Shown: positions 28,514 through 36,592 of the stretch, piece by piece | How positions within the stretch are numbered: position 1 is the stretch's first letter | Layout: each line of letters opens with the position of its first letter | Assembly (NCBI GenBank): GCA_002718195.1 | Contig: PBDU01000021.1 | Span: 1 to 64,000, forward strand | Origin: Methanobacteriota archaeon | GTDB taxonomy: Archaea > Thermoplasmatota > Poseidoniia > Poseidoniales > Poseidoniaceae | Direction of reading: 5' to 3' | DNA length: 64,000 nucleotides | The notes under the pieces: model-generated | What the model saw: only the letters and a program-made list of their open reading frames with translations | Database searches by the model: none | What the model was told of the DNA's origin: nothing | Program-made: the position numbers and the translations under genes

Positions 28514-28930
28514 TTACTCCTCTTCATTTTTCAAAAATGGTAGTTTAACAGGCAAATCTATCAAATCCCAAACATCGGCATCACTTGAGTATTGTTCTAT
28601 ATTCTTCAAATGCAAGTTAATATCTATCCCCCATGCATTATCGTATGGACTCAGTTTTGGAACTAGTTTGAGCCATTGGTTGGTCACTCCTCTAGACTTT
28701 TTCTTTCTGTGGTTAACCAATAGCGCAGCAGTTTGTATTAACCCTTGAATTAGAAGTACCTCCCCACTATCTGCATTACGCTTCTTTAACAAATTCCAAA
28801 GGTCTTCCCAATCTTCATGGGCATGCCAGAATTTCTGAGCATCAAATTTGTTAATCCCTGCGCGAAACAGACGCAATTCCTCAGAGCCAACCAATGGGGA
28901 AGGGATACGGCTCTTTTCTGCCATGTCCAT
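28514..28930 (-). CDS. DUF309-family protein
   Basis: 138 residues (a second in-frame ATG two codons in, at 28924, is also possible). The DUF309 signature is clear: an LFRAGINKFDAQKFWHAHEDWEDLW region with the conserved AHEDWE, followed by GLIQTAALLVNHRKKK. The family is a small helical bundle of unknown function, found in archaea, cyanobacteria and Bacilli; the His/Glu pair is the conserved feature. Upstream DNA contains no evident Shine-Dalgarno, so the transcript may be leaderless. Confidence 0.75.
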   Translation of the reverse strand: MDMAEKSRIPSPLVGSEELRLFRAGINKFDAQKFWHAHEDWEDLWNLLKKRNADSGEVLLIQGLIQTAALLVNHRKKKSRGVTNQWLKLVPKLSPYDNAWGIDINLHLKNIEQYSSDADVWDLIDLPVKLPFLKNEEE

Positions 28931-29028
28931 GCCAGTAATTCATGCTTGAAACATGTATGCATTGCTGAATTTAGCCACGACATTCAATAACTCATCGTCA
29001 CCGTTAACAAAACTAGGAGGGGTTGGAA

Positions 29029-30936
29029 GTGGATTTGCCATCCGGCGTAACGATAGAGAACAGAAGAGGTGGCTCTGATGTTTTATCTATGATGGCTTCT
29101 GATTTTGCGACCCTTGAAACGAGCGGCTACATAAAGACGCAGAGAGATACATCCACTGGAATTCAAAGGATTGGGCACATCGTTTTCAGTGAAGGGGAGC
29201 CTGTACTGTCTATTCATGATGGAGTTGGATTCATTCAGGGTATTGACGCTTTACTAGAGATAGAAGCAGATTCTGTTATACTCGATTGTAACTTATCAGC
29301 TGTGGAACTCGGAGAATCGGAAGTATCTGAAATTAGGAGATTGTATAAACAGGCTGGGTTAAATCTGGAAGAAGGAATCGCATCTAGCGAGGAATCGTGG
29401 TGGTTGAATGCTGAACCTATGGGCTCTTCTTGGTCTCAAGTTGAGAGACTTCCTGAATTCGAGAACATTATTTCAGCGCCAGAAGAAATTCAAAATTTTA
29501 CAAGGTCCATGCTAGCTAAATCAAATGTTAAGCAAACGCTTGATTCTTCGAAGGCTTTGTTAATCGATGAAGAAAGTCCTGAATTAATCTTCAAATTTGC
29601 TTCTTTGATGGCCGGAAACGGAAAATCAATTTTATCATTGAGCAGAAAGAAAATCGCTAATTTAGCTGCGGAATTTAGTATACCATCGGCTAATTGTTTA
29701 TGGCTTACTGAGTCACCAGGCGACAGCAACATCGTAGCAACCTTAGAAAACCTCAGTAGAGGAATTGATGAGTTCCTTTGGGAGAACGAGAGGGCTGTAA
29801 TAATTGTAGAAGGAATCGAATATCTAGCCTCTTTACACGGAGAAAATAGAGTACTTGACCTTATTAGAACACTTTGTGATAAAGTGCGCAATGACGACCA
29901 TTTACTTGTAATTGGATGTAACCTATTGGCTTTCGACATATCATTTAGGGCATCTTTGATAACCGAACTAGACCTTATTGAAGAGGCAATTATTCACTCA
30001 TGGCTTGCTTTAGGTGATTTAATTCAAGACCAACCAATATTCGATGATATCGATCATGCTGAGGCATTGTGGATTGAAACGGAGTTGAAAACAGCATTAG
30101 AGGCTAATCAAGAAATTCAAATTGAAACCATAGAGGGTGGTTCTGATTCAATTGCAGCTGAGGTTAGTATTGAGGTCGGGGAAGAACTCTCCGACATGAT
30201 GAAACAGTGGGCCGTTGAATCCAGCGTTAGCACTGAAAGTAACGAGCCAACATACAACCCTGAAGTTGCCCCTTCTCCAAATTGGACACCCAAATTTGCA
30301 ACTGTCGAAAATTACGATAGTCCAGCTCCGAGAGCAGCCCAAAGAATGGCAGAAAGTGGAACAAAAGAAATTCCAATAGAGGAAGATGTCGTTGAGACAG
30401 AGCACGTTCCTCTACCGAAGAAAAAAGGAATGCGGAAAGCCAAAATAATCAAGAGGAAAACAAGACCTAAGTTCCACAAGAAATCTCAACATGAGAGTAA
30501 AATCAGCAGCCTAGTTAGTGCTATTGCTAAAAATGTGGAGATTGAAGAATTAGAATCAAGCGACAACAAGGTGAATTACCAAAAATCTACACATTTTGAA
30601 ACAAAATCTGACTTGATTGATGGTTTGGATTTGTCATCCTCTCAATCATTTGAAACAAAACCAGATAATGCTTTGACTCAGGCTATGAGGCAAAAATCAA
30701 GTAAACAGACAGTTGATTTTACTGAATATAAAGTGAATAGAGAACTAGATGCAGTGAATTATATTTCGAATGATTCAGATGACTATATTTCCTTAGAAAC
30801 AAATAAGAAAACTGCTTCAAAATACAGTCGGGCTGAATCGAATCAAAGCAGAACCCTCAACGATATGGGTAGGGCAGAAAGGAGATGGAGCTCGTTAGAG
30901 CAACCATCAAGAAAGCGGGGTAATGAAAATGAGTAG
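29029..30936 (+). CDS. DUF835-domain protein with basic disordered C-terminus
   Basis: 635 residues. The start is read as GTG at 29029, 6 bases after GGAGGGG (29016-29022); the TTG at 29023 abuts that site and is less likely. Residues about 1-115 form a small domain containing ETSGYIKTQ and GHIVFSEGEPVLSIHDG, reminiscent of DUF2226/DUF4388-like modules. Residues about 178-318 match DUF835: CLWLTESPGD, AVIIVEGIEYLASLHG, LIRTLCDKV, DHLLVIGCNLLAF. The remaining ~300 are low-complexity, with a strongly basic patch (KKKGMRKAKIIKRKTRPKFH) that could bind nucleic acid. It overlaps by 8 bases with the DnaA-like gene. DUF835 is an archaeal domain often linked to signalling; its biochemical role is not established. 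Confidence 0.72.
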   Translation: MDLPSGVTIENRRGGSDVLSMMASDFATLETSGYIKTQRDTSTGIQRIGHIVFSEGEPVLSIHDGVGFIQGIDALLEIEADSVILDCNLSAVELGESEVSEIRRLYKQAGLNLEEGIASSEESWWLNAEPMGSSWSQVERLPEFENIISAPEEIQNFTRSMLAKSNVKQTLDSSKALLIDEESPELIFKFASLMAGNGKSILSLSRKKIANLAAEFSIPSANCLWLTESPGDSNIVATLENLSRGIDEFLWENERAVIIVEGIEYLASLHGENRVLDLIRTLCDKVRNDDHLLVIGCNLLAFDISFRASLITELDLIEEAIIHSWLALGDLIQDQPIFDDIDHAEALWIETELKTALEANQEIQIETIEGGSDSIAAEVSIEVGEELSDMMKQWAVESSVSTESNEPTYNPEVAPSPNWTPKFATVENYDSPAPRAAQRMAESGTKEIPIEEDVVETEHVPLPKKKGMRKAKIIKRKTRPKFHKKSQHESKISSLVSAIAKNVEIEELESSDNKVNYQKSTHFETKSDLIDGLDLSSSQSFETKPDNALTQAMRQKSSKQTVDFTEYKVNRELDAVNYISNDSDDYISLETNKKTASKYSRAESNQSRTLNDMGRAERRWSSLEQPSRKRGNENE

Positions 30937-32800
30937 GTCCAACTCTGAGAAACTCAAGTTGGCAATTTCTGATGCGAAAAGCATCCTCGGGGAGAATATT
31001 GAGCAACCCCAAAAAGGAATAGTAGCAAAATCAAAATTAAATCAATTAATTGGTAACAGAACAATTGAGAGTTTTGAAAGAAAATCTCTGATTTCTGGGT
31101 CACGGAAACCTAATTCAGAGATCGACTCAATTGCCGATCATATCCTCGGCAAAGAAAGCAAAGAAAGAAGACCAATATTGAAACTCAAAAATGATTCAGA
31201 GGAATTTGGCGGAAAATTCTCACAACGAGTTGCTGCCATGAGGGAGAATGCATTCTCTCCGCTTTCCAGGATTTCCACTAATACAGATGATGAGGCTGGC
31301 ATTTTCGGTAAGGAGGATGATGGTAGGGACGTATGGCAGGCGGTTGTAAATCGAGAACATGCCTCGGTTTTTGGAGACTTAAACCAGAATTCTTTTCGTC
31401 CAGGACCTAGCGGTATAAAACTAAATTCGTCCCCACCCTCATTTACTCACAAGGGAGTAACTCAAGACTTGAATTTTCGAGCATGGATTGAATGCAAGGA
31501 AAATAAGATGGCAACCAACATAGCAAACGCAATAGTTAGTAATCCAGGGAAGATCAATCCTTTGGTAATAATTGGTGCTTCAGGTTCTGGTAAATCTCAC
31601 CTCGTACAAGCAATTGCAAATGGATTCAATTCTAGATTCGATGGACACGTAAGAATATTCTCAGAGATCGAACTACAGAGTAGCGAATTGTATGCTAAAA
31701 TAGATATTGATTTATTGTCGGAACACTCACTAATCGGCTTTGATGGCTTGAACTTACTCGAAAATTCAAGCATAGACCAAAACCAACTTGGGTCATTTAT
31801 TGATTTAGCACTTAATCTGGGTGTCCAAATTGTCCTAACAACCAAATTCCAAGTCAGTGAATGGGAGAGTTCAAGATTGTGGGAACTTTCCAAAGATGCA
31901 ATAATTGCTAATTTAGAAATGCCAGATTTGACTAGTAGAGTAAGAATCATTAGAAGATTGATTGCATTAAACGGAATCTTACTAGACGATTCTCAGATTA
32001 ATCGGTTAGCAAACTTGTCTGAAAATTGGAAAGATTTGAAATCAAATATTAATTTGATATCCCTTGCTCTCGAGGATGGTGTGGGGGTAATTTCCCCATC
32101 TGATATAGACAGTGTCTTGCAAGGAAACGCCTTCATAGAAGAAGATGAATTCACTCCTAAAGAAACTTCTTTGCAAGATGAAGCAAAAGAAATTATAGAT
32201 GCCGTTGTAGATGTTGTATTCGACAAGCAAGCAGTTGGTGGAATTGAAATAGTCAGCGACTTACCTGAATTAGAAGACGGTTGGGAGCCTTCTGAAATCG
32301 ATGTTGATTCGATGATTAAAGAGGGCAGAAGTCTTGCTGAAAAATATGTCAAAACTGGTCTTGATGAAATGATCCCTGCTCCGCCTAATGTATTATCACT
32401 GGATGAACGAGATAAATTCCTGATTCAAAGAAAAGAAGAGTTAGAAATCAATGATTTGCAAGAAGTTGTAGAAACCATGGTAGATTTTGATTTGAATATC
32501 GAGGATAGAATATCTGATGCTGAAAAACAATTATCTCAAGATTTTGAACTCATTTCTAACCTGGAGCAAAAAATTAGGGAGATTTCTGAGATTCCCAAGG
32601 ATGCTACGATTGAGGAACTAATGGCAATAACGGATAGTATCAAGGAAATTGAGGACAGAATTTTGGGAATAGAAATAGAAGATAGTGAACTACAGGAACC
32701 CGCTGAAACAGAAACTCAAGTCGAGGAAGAAAAAGTAGTGCCTAAAGAACCATCAAAGCCAAAAAAGAAAGTCAGGAAACCTAAGAAAAAGAAGAATTAG
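30929..32800 (+). CDS. DnaA-like AAA+ ATPase with coiled-coil and Lys-rich tail
   Basis: 623 residues. The start at ATG 30929 has GGGG 8 bases upstream. Residues 1-180 are polar and probably disordered. An AAA+ domain spans about 185-390: Walker A GASGSGKS at 216-223 followed by HLVQAIAN, exactly as in DnaA; a Walker B-like stretch SLIGFDGLNLL in which the second acidic residue is missing; sensor-1-like QIVLTTKF; then SSRLWELSKDAIIANLEMPD and TSRVRIIRRLIALNGI, which follow DnaA box VII and lid; and WKDLKSNINLI in the sensor 2 position. The C-terminal DnaA-box-binding domain is absent; instead there is a coiled coil and a tail ending in PKKKVRKPKKKKN. Bacterial initiators are not expected in archaea, so this is probably a repurposed member. 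Translationally coupled to the DUF835 gene. Confidence 0.75.
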   Translation: MSRSNSEKLKLAISDAKSILGENIEQPQKGIVAKSKLNQLIGNRTIESFERKSLISGSRKPNSEIDSIADHILGKESKERRPILKLKNDSEEFGGKFSQRVAAMRENAFSPLSRISTNTDDEAGIFGKEDDGRDVWQAVVNREHASVFGDLNQNSFRPGPSGIKLNSSPPSFTHKGVTQDLNFRAWIECKENKMATNIANAIVSNPGKINPLVIIGASGSGKSHLVQAIANGFNSRFDGHVRIFSEIELQSSELYAKIDIDLLSEHSLIGFDGLNLLENSSIDQNQLGSFIDLALNLGVQIVLTTKFQVSEWESSRLWELSKDAIIANLEMPDLTSRVRIIRRLIALNGILLDDSQINRLANLSENWKDLKSNINLISLALEDGVGVISPSDIDSVLQGNAFIEEDEFTPKETSLQDEAKEIIDAVVDVVFDKQAVGGIEIVSDLPELEDGWEPSEIDVDSMIKEGRSLAEKYVKTGLDEMIPAPPNVLSLDERDKFLIQRKEELEINDLQEVVETMVDFDLNIEDRISDAEKQLSQDFELISNLEQKIREISEIPKDATIEELMAITDSIKEIEDRILGIEIEDSELQEPAETETQVEEEKVVPKEPSKPKKKVRKPKKKKN

Positions 32801-32816
32801 TTCGGGGGGTTTTGGA

Positions 32817-33266
32817 TTGAGCCAAGAGTGGTGGAGTAAGGGAATTAAGTTTCGATGCCAAGATTCCTGTGGCAGGTGTTGCGATGAGCCAGGTGGAATT
32901 GTCTACCTCTCAAGAGAAGATACTTCACGAATTGCTAATCATTTCGAATTAAAGCCTAAAACTTGGCTAAAAAGGGATGCAAAGCGCCACCTAAACGGGA
33001 AATATATTCTAAAGAGCAACAAAGATGATGGAATTTGCATTTTCTTAAACTCAAAAAAACAATGCGAAATATACAATGTTCGCCCCCAGCAATGCGCAGC
33101 ATTCCCTTGGTGGGCAGAAAATCTTAGAAGTGAAAAATCCTGGATTGAAACCAAATCATCATGTCCCGGCATTGATGCGGAGGACGCGTTGTTGATCGAG
33201 CATGGAGAAATTAAATTTCATGTTCAAAAAGACATTATCTCAAGCAAGGGTTTTCGTGTCTGGTAA
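32817..33266 (+). CDS. YkgJ-type cysteine-cluster protein
   Basis: 149 residues. The N-terminal cluster RCQDSCGRCCDEPGG, the middle CIFL...QCEIYNVRPQQCAAFPWW and a late SCPG give the cysteine pattern of the YkgJ/CxxCxxCC family, which binds zinc or an iron-sulfur cluster. The start is TTG at 32817 with GGGGGG (32804-32809) 7 bases before. It follows the DnaA-like gene by 16 bases, so it is probably the third gene of that operon. Family members have no agreed function; some are linked to protein or rRNA modification. Confidence 0.8.
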   Translation: MSQEWWSKGIKFRCQDSCGRCCDEPGGIVYLSREDTSRIANHFELKPKTWLKRDAKRHLNGKYILKSNKDDGICIFLNSKKQCEIYNVRPQQCAAFPWWAENLRSEKSWIETKSSCPGIDAEDALLIEHGEIKFHVQKDIISSKGFRVW

Positions 33267-33289
33267 AATAACAAATTTAGTTCTCAACA

Positions 33290-33313
33290 TTAGGTGTTAT
33301 TCACAACACCTAA
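33290..33313. promoter_or_regulatory. Perfect 9-bp inverted repeat upstream of citrate synthase
   Basis: TTAGGTGTT (33290-33298) and AACACCTAA (33305-33313) are exact reverse complements with a 6-base spacer. The repeat lies about 30 bases upstream of a TATA-like box and about 75 bases before the gltA start, a usual position for a dimeric regulator in archaea. No T-run follows, so a terminator for the upstream gene is less likely. Confidence 0.5.
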
Positions 33314-33341
33314 AGGCATCACTCATCCAAAATTATAGCCT

Positions 33342-33350
33342 ACTTTATAC
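33342..33350 (+). promoter_or_regulatory. TATA-like box for citrate synthase
   Basis: ACTTTATAC precedes the gltA start by 38 bases. Transcription about 25 bases downstream would leave a leader of roughly 12-15 bases, enough for the GGTGAG ribosome-binding site at 33377-33382. Confidence 0.5.
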
Positions 33351-33387
33351 GACAGATGATTGCCGCTTGTAGTATAGGTGAGCATTG

Positions 33388-34554
33388 ATGTCGGGTGATG
33401 AGGTCATTTTTAATCTAAAAAATTCTCATCTAAACACTGGTATGCGTGGAGTTCCGGTTGGAACTTGTAGGACTTCATTTGTAACCCCGACCGAAGGAGT
33501 TCACTATTGTGGCTATCCTATCTCTGAACTTGGCGGAATGGAGCCAGAGGACGTTATTTATCTGCTCTTCAATAAGGAATTACCGAGTGAAGAACAATCA
33601 AAGGTATTCAAATCAGATCTGGCTTCTAGAACTGCACTCCCTGATGGAACAAGAGCTGTGCTAGCCTCGCTTCCTAAAGATGGGCATCCAATGGATTGGT
33701 TAAGTATTGGAATTCACACATTGGGAATGCTGGATGGAAAAGATGACTGGAAAGAAGATTCACTCAACCTCATCGCAAGAATGCCAAGATTGCTTGGACT
33801 TATCTTCAGGTACAGAGAAGGAAGAGAGGAAAATATTCCTGAAGACAACTCTAAACTCAGTTTGACAGAGAGATTCATCAATACTCTACAAATCGATGGT
33901 GTTGATCATGACAAGATGAGAAGAGTTCTAAACGCATATTTGGTTCTACATTTAGATCATGGCGGTGGTAACCTCTCAACTTTTACAGGCAAAGCAGTTG
34001 CTAGTGGTCATGCTTCTTTTTATTCTGCAATTGCGAGTGCAATGAACGCACTGAGTGGACCATTGCACGGAAGAGCAAACCAATCATGCTTAGAATTCGT
34101 ACTCAAAGTAGGAACATCAGACCCTGTTGAAGTCGAGAATTTCATTAGAGAAGAACTTGCTGCCAAGAGGCCGGTTTTTGGTTTCGGACACGCAGTATTG
34201 AGGGCTGAAGATCCACGAGCAACATACCAATTTGCTCTTGGAGAAGAGATATGTCCTGATGATGAAAATTTCAGAATCATTAGAACTTTGAGGGAAGTTG
34301 CACCTAGAGTTCTGTCAGAAAACGAAAAGATCTCGAATCCTAACGCAAATGTAGACATTGCTAGTGGTACACTTTTGCACCATGTTGGATTAACTGACCC
34401 TGAGTATTACACAACTTTCTTTGGATGGGCAAGAGTTGCTGGAATCGGCGCTCAGATTGTAGATGAAAGGACTAAGATGCGTGATGGAAAAGGTGTCCCA
34501 ATCTACAGACCAAAATATATCGCAGAAGCCCAAAGCCTGCGTCATATTGAATAA
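33388..34554 (+). CDS. gltA: Citrate synthase
   Basis: Condenses acetyl-CoA and oxaloacetate in the TCA cycle. Visible catalytic elements are the His of GPLHGRANQ, the His of FGFGHAVLRAEDPR and the Asp of NVDIASGTLLHHVG, in normal order. LVLHLDHGGGNLSTFTGKAVASG matches the family substrate-binding helix region. 388 residues is the usual size for archaeal type I/II enzymes. The ATG at 33388 is preferred over TTG at 33385 because GGTGAG lies 5 bases before it. Convergent with the glycerophosphodiesterase-like gene, stops 2 bases apart. The inverted repeat upstream suggests specific regulation. Confidence 0.94.
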   Translation: MSGDEVIFNLKNSHLNTGMRGVPVGTCRTSFVTPTEGVHYCGYPISELGGMEPEDVIYLLFNKELPSEEQSKVFKSDLASRTALPDGTRAVLASLPKDGHPMDWLSIGIHTLGMLDGKDDWKEDSLNLIARMPRLLGLIFRYREGREENIPEDNSKLSLTERFINTLQIDGVDHDKMRRVLNAYLVLHLDHGGGNLSTFTGKAVASGHASFYSAIASAMNALSGPLHGRANQSCLEFVLKVGTSDPVEVENFIREELAAKRPVFGFGHAVLRAEDPRATYQFALGEEICPDDENFRIIRTLREVAPRVLSENEKISNPNANVDIASGTLLHHVGLTDPEYYTTFFGWARVAGIGAQIVDERTKMRDGKGVPIYRPKYIAEAQSLRHIE

Positions 34555-34556
34555 AA

Positions 34557-35705
34557 TCAATACAATGGACGTGTGGTCTTTCCACAACCTCTGTGACCGA
34601 TTAATCTAACAGATTCCCAAGGCATTGAACTCTCAGATGTTGATGCTAACAAATCATCAACTGACTTTTCCCAAGACCACTTTTTCCTCCATTGAGACAG
34701 AATCTCAACTTTACCTGACCTGTCAAGTTCTGTCCACGGAGTTACTTCTGACCTCAGTTGGTTGACTATATCCTTATGATTTTCTTCATTGGCACTAACT
34801 AACAAATCATGTTGATCAGAAGTTAGTGGCAATGAGGATGGTCTGAACCACCTCGCATTTCCGCTTGGAAGCCAAGTTAGGTTTGGATCAGGATTATCGG
34901 TAAGCCCGGTGAACCCTCCATTCAAGAGCTTAAACTCGTTTTCAAGTGAACATGGCCACACATAAACGGGGAATCCTGCAAGATACTCCCTTGCACGCTT
35001 CAAGTGATTATTCTCCAAACCAACAGTATATCCAAGTGGGAGATTTTTCAATCCCCCATCTAAATATTCGATTGCGCAAGGCATCATTTTTGAACCAGCT
35101 TTTTGGTGTTTTCTCATCAGTCTGAAAAATGAGGTACTAAGAAATGATGGTGCACCCCTAATCTTCTCGGTCAATAGTCCGCCGTATGGTGGTAAATTAG
35201 GGGAAAGCATCGACCAGTTACGCTTAATTTTAGCATGATCAGCAGATTTTTTCATCCTTGAATGGAAAGAATAGTACACGGCATTGTCGTTTGGAACACC
35301 TGCTTCATCAACCTTTGACTCCATTAGAGCCAATAATTCTCCTAGATACTTATCGTGAGACTTGAATTTCCAAGGTTTACCCATGACTTTGGACTTGATG
35401 TGAGGGACTTTTGCCTCAAGGCAAACTACCTTTGCATCTTCTATCCAATTTTTCATAATCACCTTATCATCCAATAGTTGGTCAAAAGATGCAAAACCAA
35501 GTTCCATTAACTCATCAAGAGTCCAGTCTTCTGCATAGATAGGCTTGCCCTCTAGATTTTCTTTAGTAGTAGCAACTATCCTATCATGATGAATAATCAA
35601 TTCATTGTCTTTGGTTAAACGTAAGTCAAACTCAATTCCATCGAGATTTTCTATGGCATAACGCAACCCTTCGATTGAATTTTCAACGGGTTGCTTCCAT
35701 GTCAT
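34557..35705 (-). CDS. Glycerophosphodiester phosphodiesterase-like protein with C-terminal HRG (apparent circular permutation)
   Basis: 382 residues. The N-terminus starts at what is normally the second motif of the GDPD TIM barrel: PVENSIEGLRYAIE (for PENT...A), then GIEFDLRLTKDNELIIHHD with Glu25, Asp27 and His40-Asp41, then CLEAK, and GFTGLTDNPD near residue 260, which usually closes the barrel. The catalytic HRG that should precede PENT is missing at the N-terminus, and an in-frame TAG lies 9 bases before the ATG. Instead, the protein ends in VRLIGHRGCGKTTRPLY, with His371-Arg372-Gly373. Joined end to start, this rebuilds a standard GDPD. Expected activity is hydrolysis of glycerophosphodiesters, here probably of lipid head groups. 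GHRGCGKT also fits a Walker A pattern, but no P-loop domain follows. Confidence 0.78.
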   Translation of the reverse strand: MTWKQPVENSIEGLRYAIENLDGIEFDLRLTKDNELIIHHDRIVATTKENLEGKPIYAEDWTLDELMELGFASFDQLLDDKVIMKNWIEDAKVVCLEAKVPHIKSKVMGKPWKFKSHDKYLGELLALMESKVDEAGVPNDNAVYYSFHSRMKKSADHAKIKRNWSMLSPNLPPYGGLLTEKIRGAPSFLSTSFFRLMRKHQKAGSKMMPCAIEYLDGGLKNLPLGYTVGLENNHLKRAREYLAGFPVYVWPCSLENEFKLLNGGFTGLTDNPDPNLTWLPSGNARWFRPSSLPLTSDQHDLLVSANEENHKDIVNQLRSEVTPWTELDRSGKVEILSQWRKKWSWEKSVDDLLASTSESSMPWESVRLIGHRGCGKTTRPLY

Positions 35706-35746
35706 TTTATCTACCTACCATTGTTGATTGATTTTTCTAGTTTAAG

Positions 35747-36541
35747 TTATTTTGAAAATATTTTGTACAATAAAAGTGAGATTTCAAACAGAGCAATTAT
35801 AGGCACAGATACCAAAAATAGGGAAAGAGGATCCGGGGGTGAGAAAAATGCTCCTCCTACCATACACACAAACCAGATGTGCCTCCTATACTTGATTAAC
35901 TCCTCTCTTTTAACAACCTCATATTTTAACAACAGTAGAGTTGGGATAGGGGCTTGAAAACCAATCACTGAAGCAACGCAAAGATTTGCGATGAATCCTA
36001 TGTAAGATTCAAGCCTCCACTCACTAGACAAACCCGCATTTGCTGCATCGTTAGTCAAATACTCGAGCAATAATGGTGTCAGAACCTCCCATGCATATGC
36101 TAGACCTAATGCTCCAAGGACTAATGATGCTATGGCTACGAGAAAAATACCAACAAATGAGACCTTTACCTCAAACTCAATTTCGTCTGCTAATTTCATT
36201 GGTTTGAGCCCGTATGCCTGGGCTTTCCTTGCAGCAATAATCAATAACACAAAAATTACCACACCAAAGGAAATCATTGCAGATAATCTAAGTTTTAGAA
36301 GAATTAATTCCATTGGAGAGGTTACAATTATAGATGCACCATCTGGTATTTGATTACCTCCAGTAAGGAAGGAAATAATTCCACCAACCACGGAATAAAA
36401 CCCGACAAAACCAACGATGAAAAGCATAAAAATCCAGATAATATTTTTCTGAAAATAAGAGCGAAGCGAGGAAACTAATTTCCCTGTTTCAGAGGCATTG
36501 AAATCCGAGAGAATACTCTCGACATTAAAGCCTGACTGCAT
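35747..36541 (-). CDS. tatC: Twin-arginine translocase subunit TatC
   Basis: 264 residues with six membrane segments, the core of the Tat exporter for folded proteins. Recognisable are LVSSLRSYFQKNIIW at the first helix, TSPMELILLKLRLS, the conserved FFSPPDPLSLFLVSVPIIALFEISLLLY near the C-terminus, and an extracytoplasmic Glu-rich loop region. The usual HLxELR start is replaced by a longer soluble N-terminus (about 25 residues). TatA is not adjacent. The gene lies in a run of membrane and lipid-related genes on the minus strand. Confidence 0.85.
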   Translation of the reverse strand: MQSGFNVESILSDFNASETGKLVSSLRSYFQKNIIWIFMLFIVGFVGFYSVVGGIISFLTGGNQIPDGASIIVTSPMELILLKLRLSAMISFGVVIFVLLIIAARKAQAYGLKPMKLADEIEFEVKVSFVGIFLVAIASLVLGALGLAYAWEVLTPLLLEYLTNDAANAGLSSEWRLESYIGFIANLCVASVIGFQAPIPTLLLLKYEVVKREELIKYRRHIWFVCMVGGAFFSPPDPLSLFLVSVPIIALFEISLLLYKIFSK

Positions 36542-36592
36542 TGATCAACGCAGTGGTGCGTCAAACATGAACATACCGATTAGGTATGCAAA

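Noticed and set aside
34557..34610. Walker A (P-loop) reading of GHRGCGKTT at the end of the glycerophosphodiesterase-like protein
   Set aside because: The pattern matches GxxxxGKT, but only eight residues follow the GK and no kinase or ATPase domain exists; HRG of the GDPD family explains it better.
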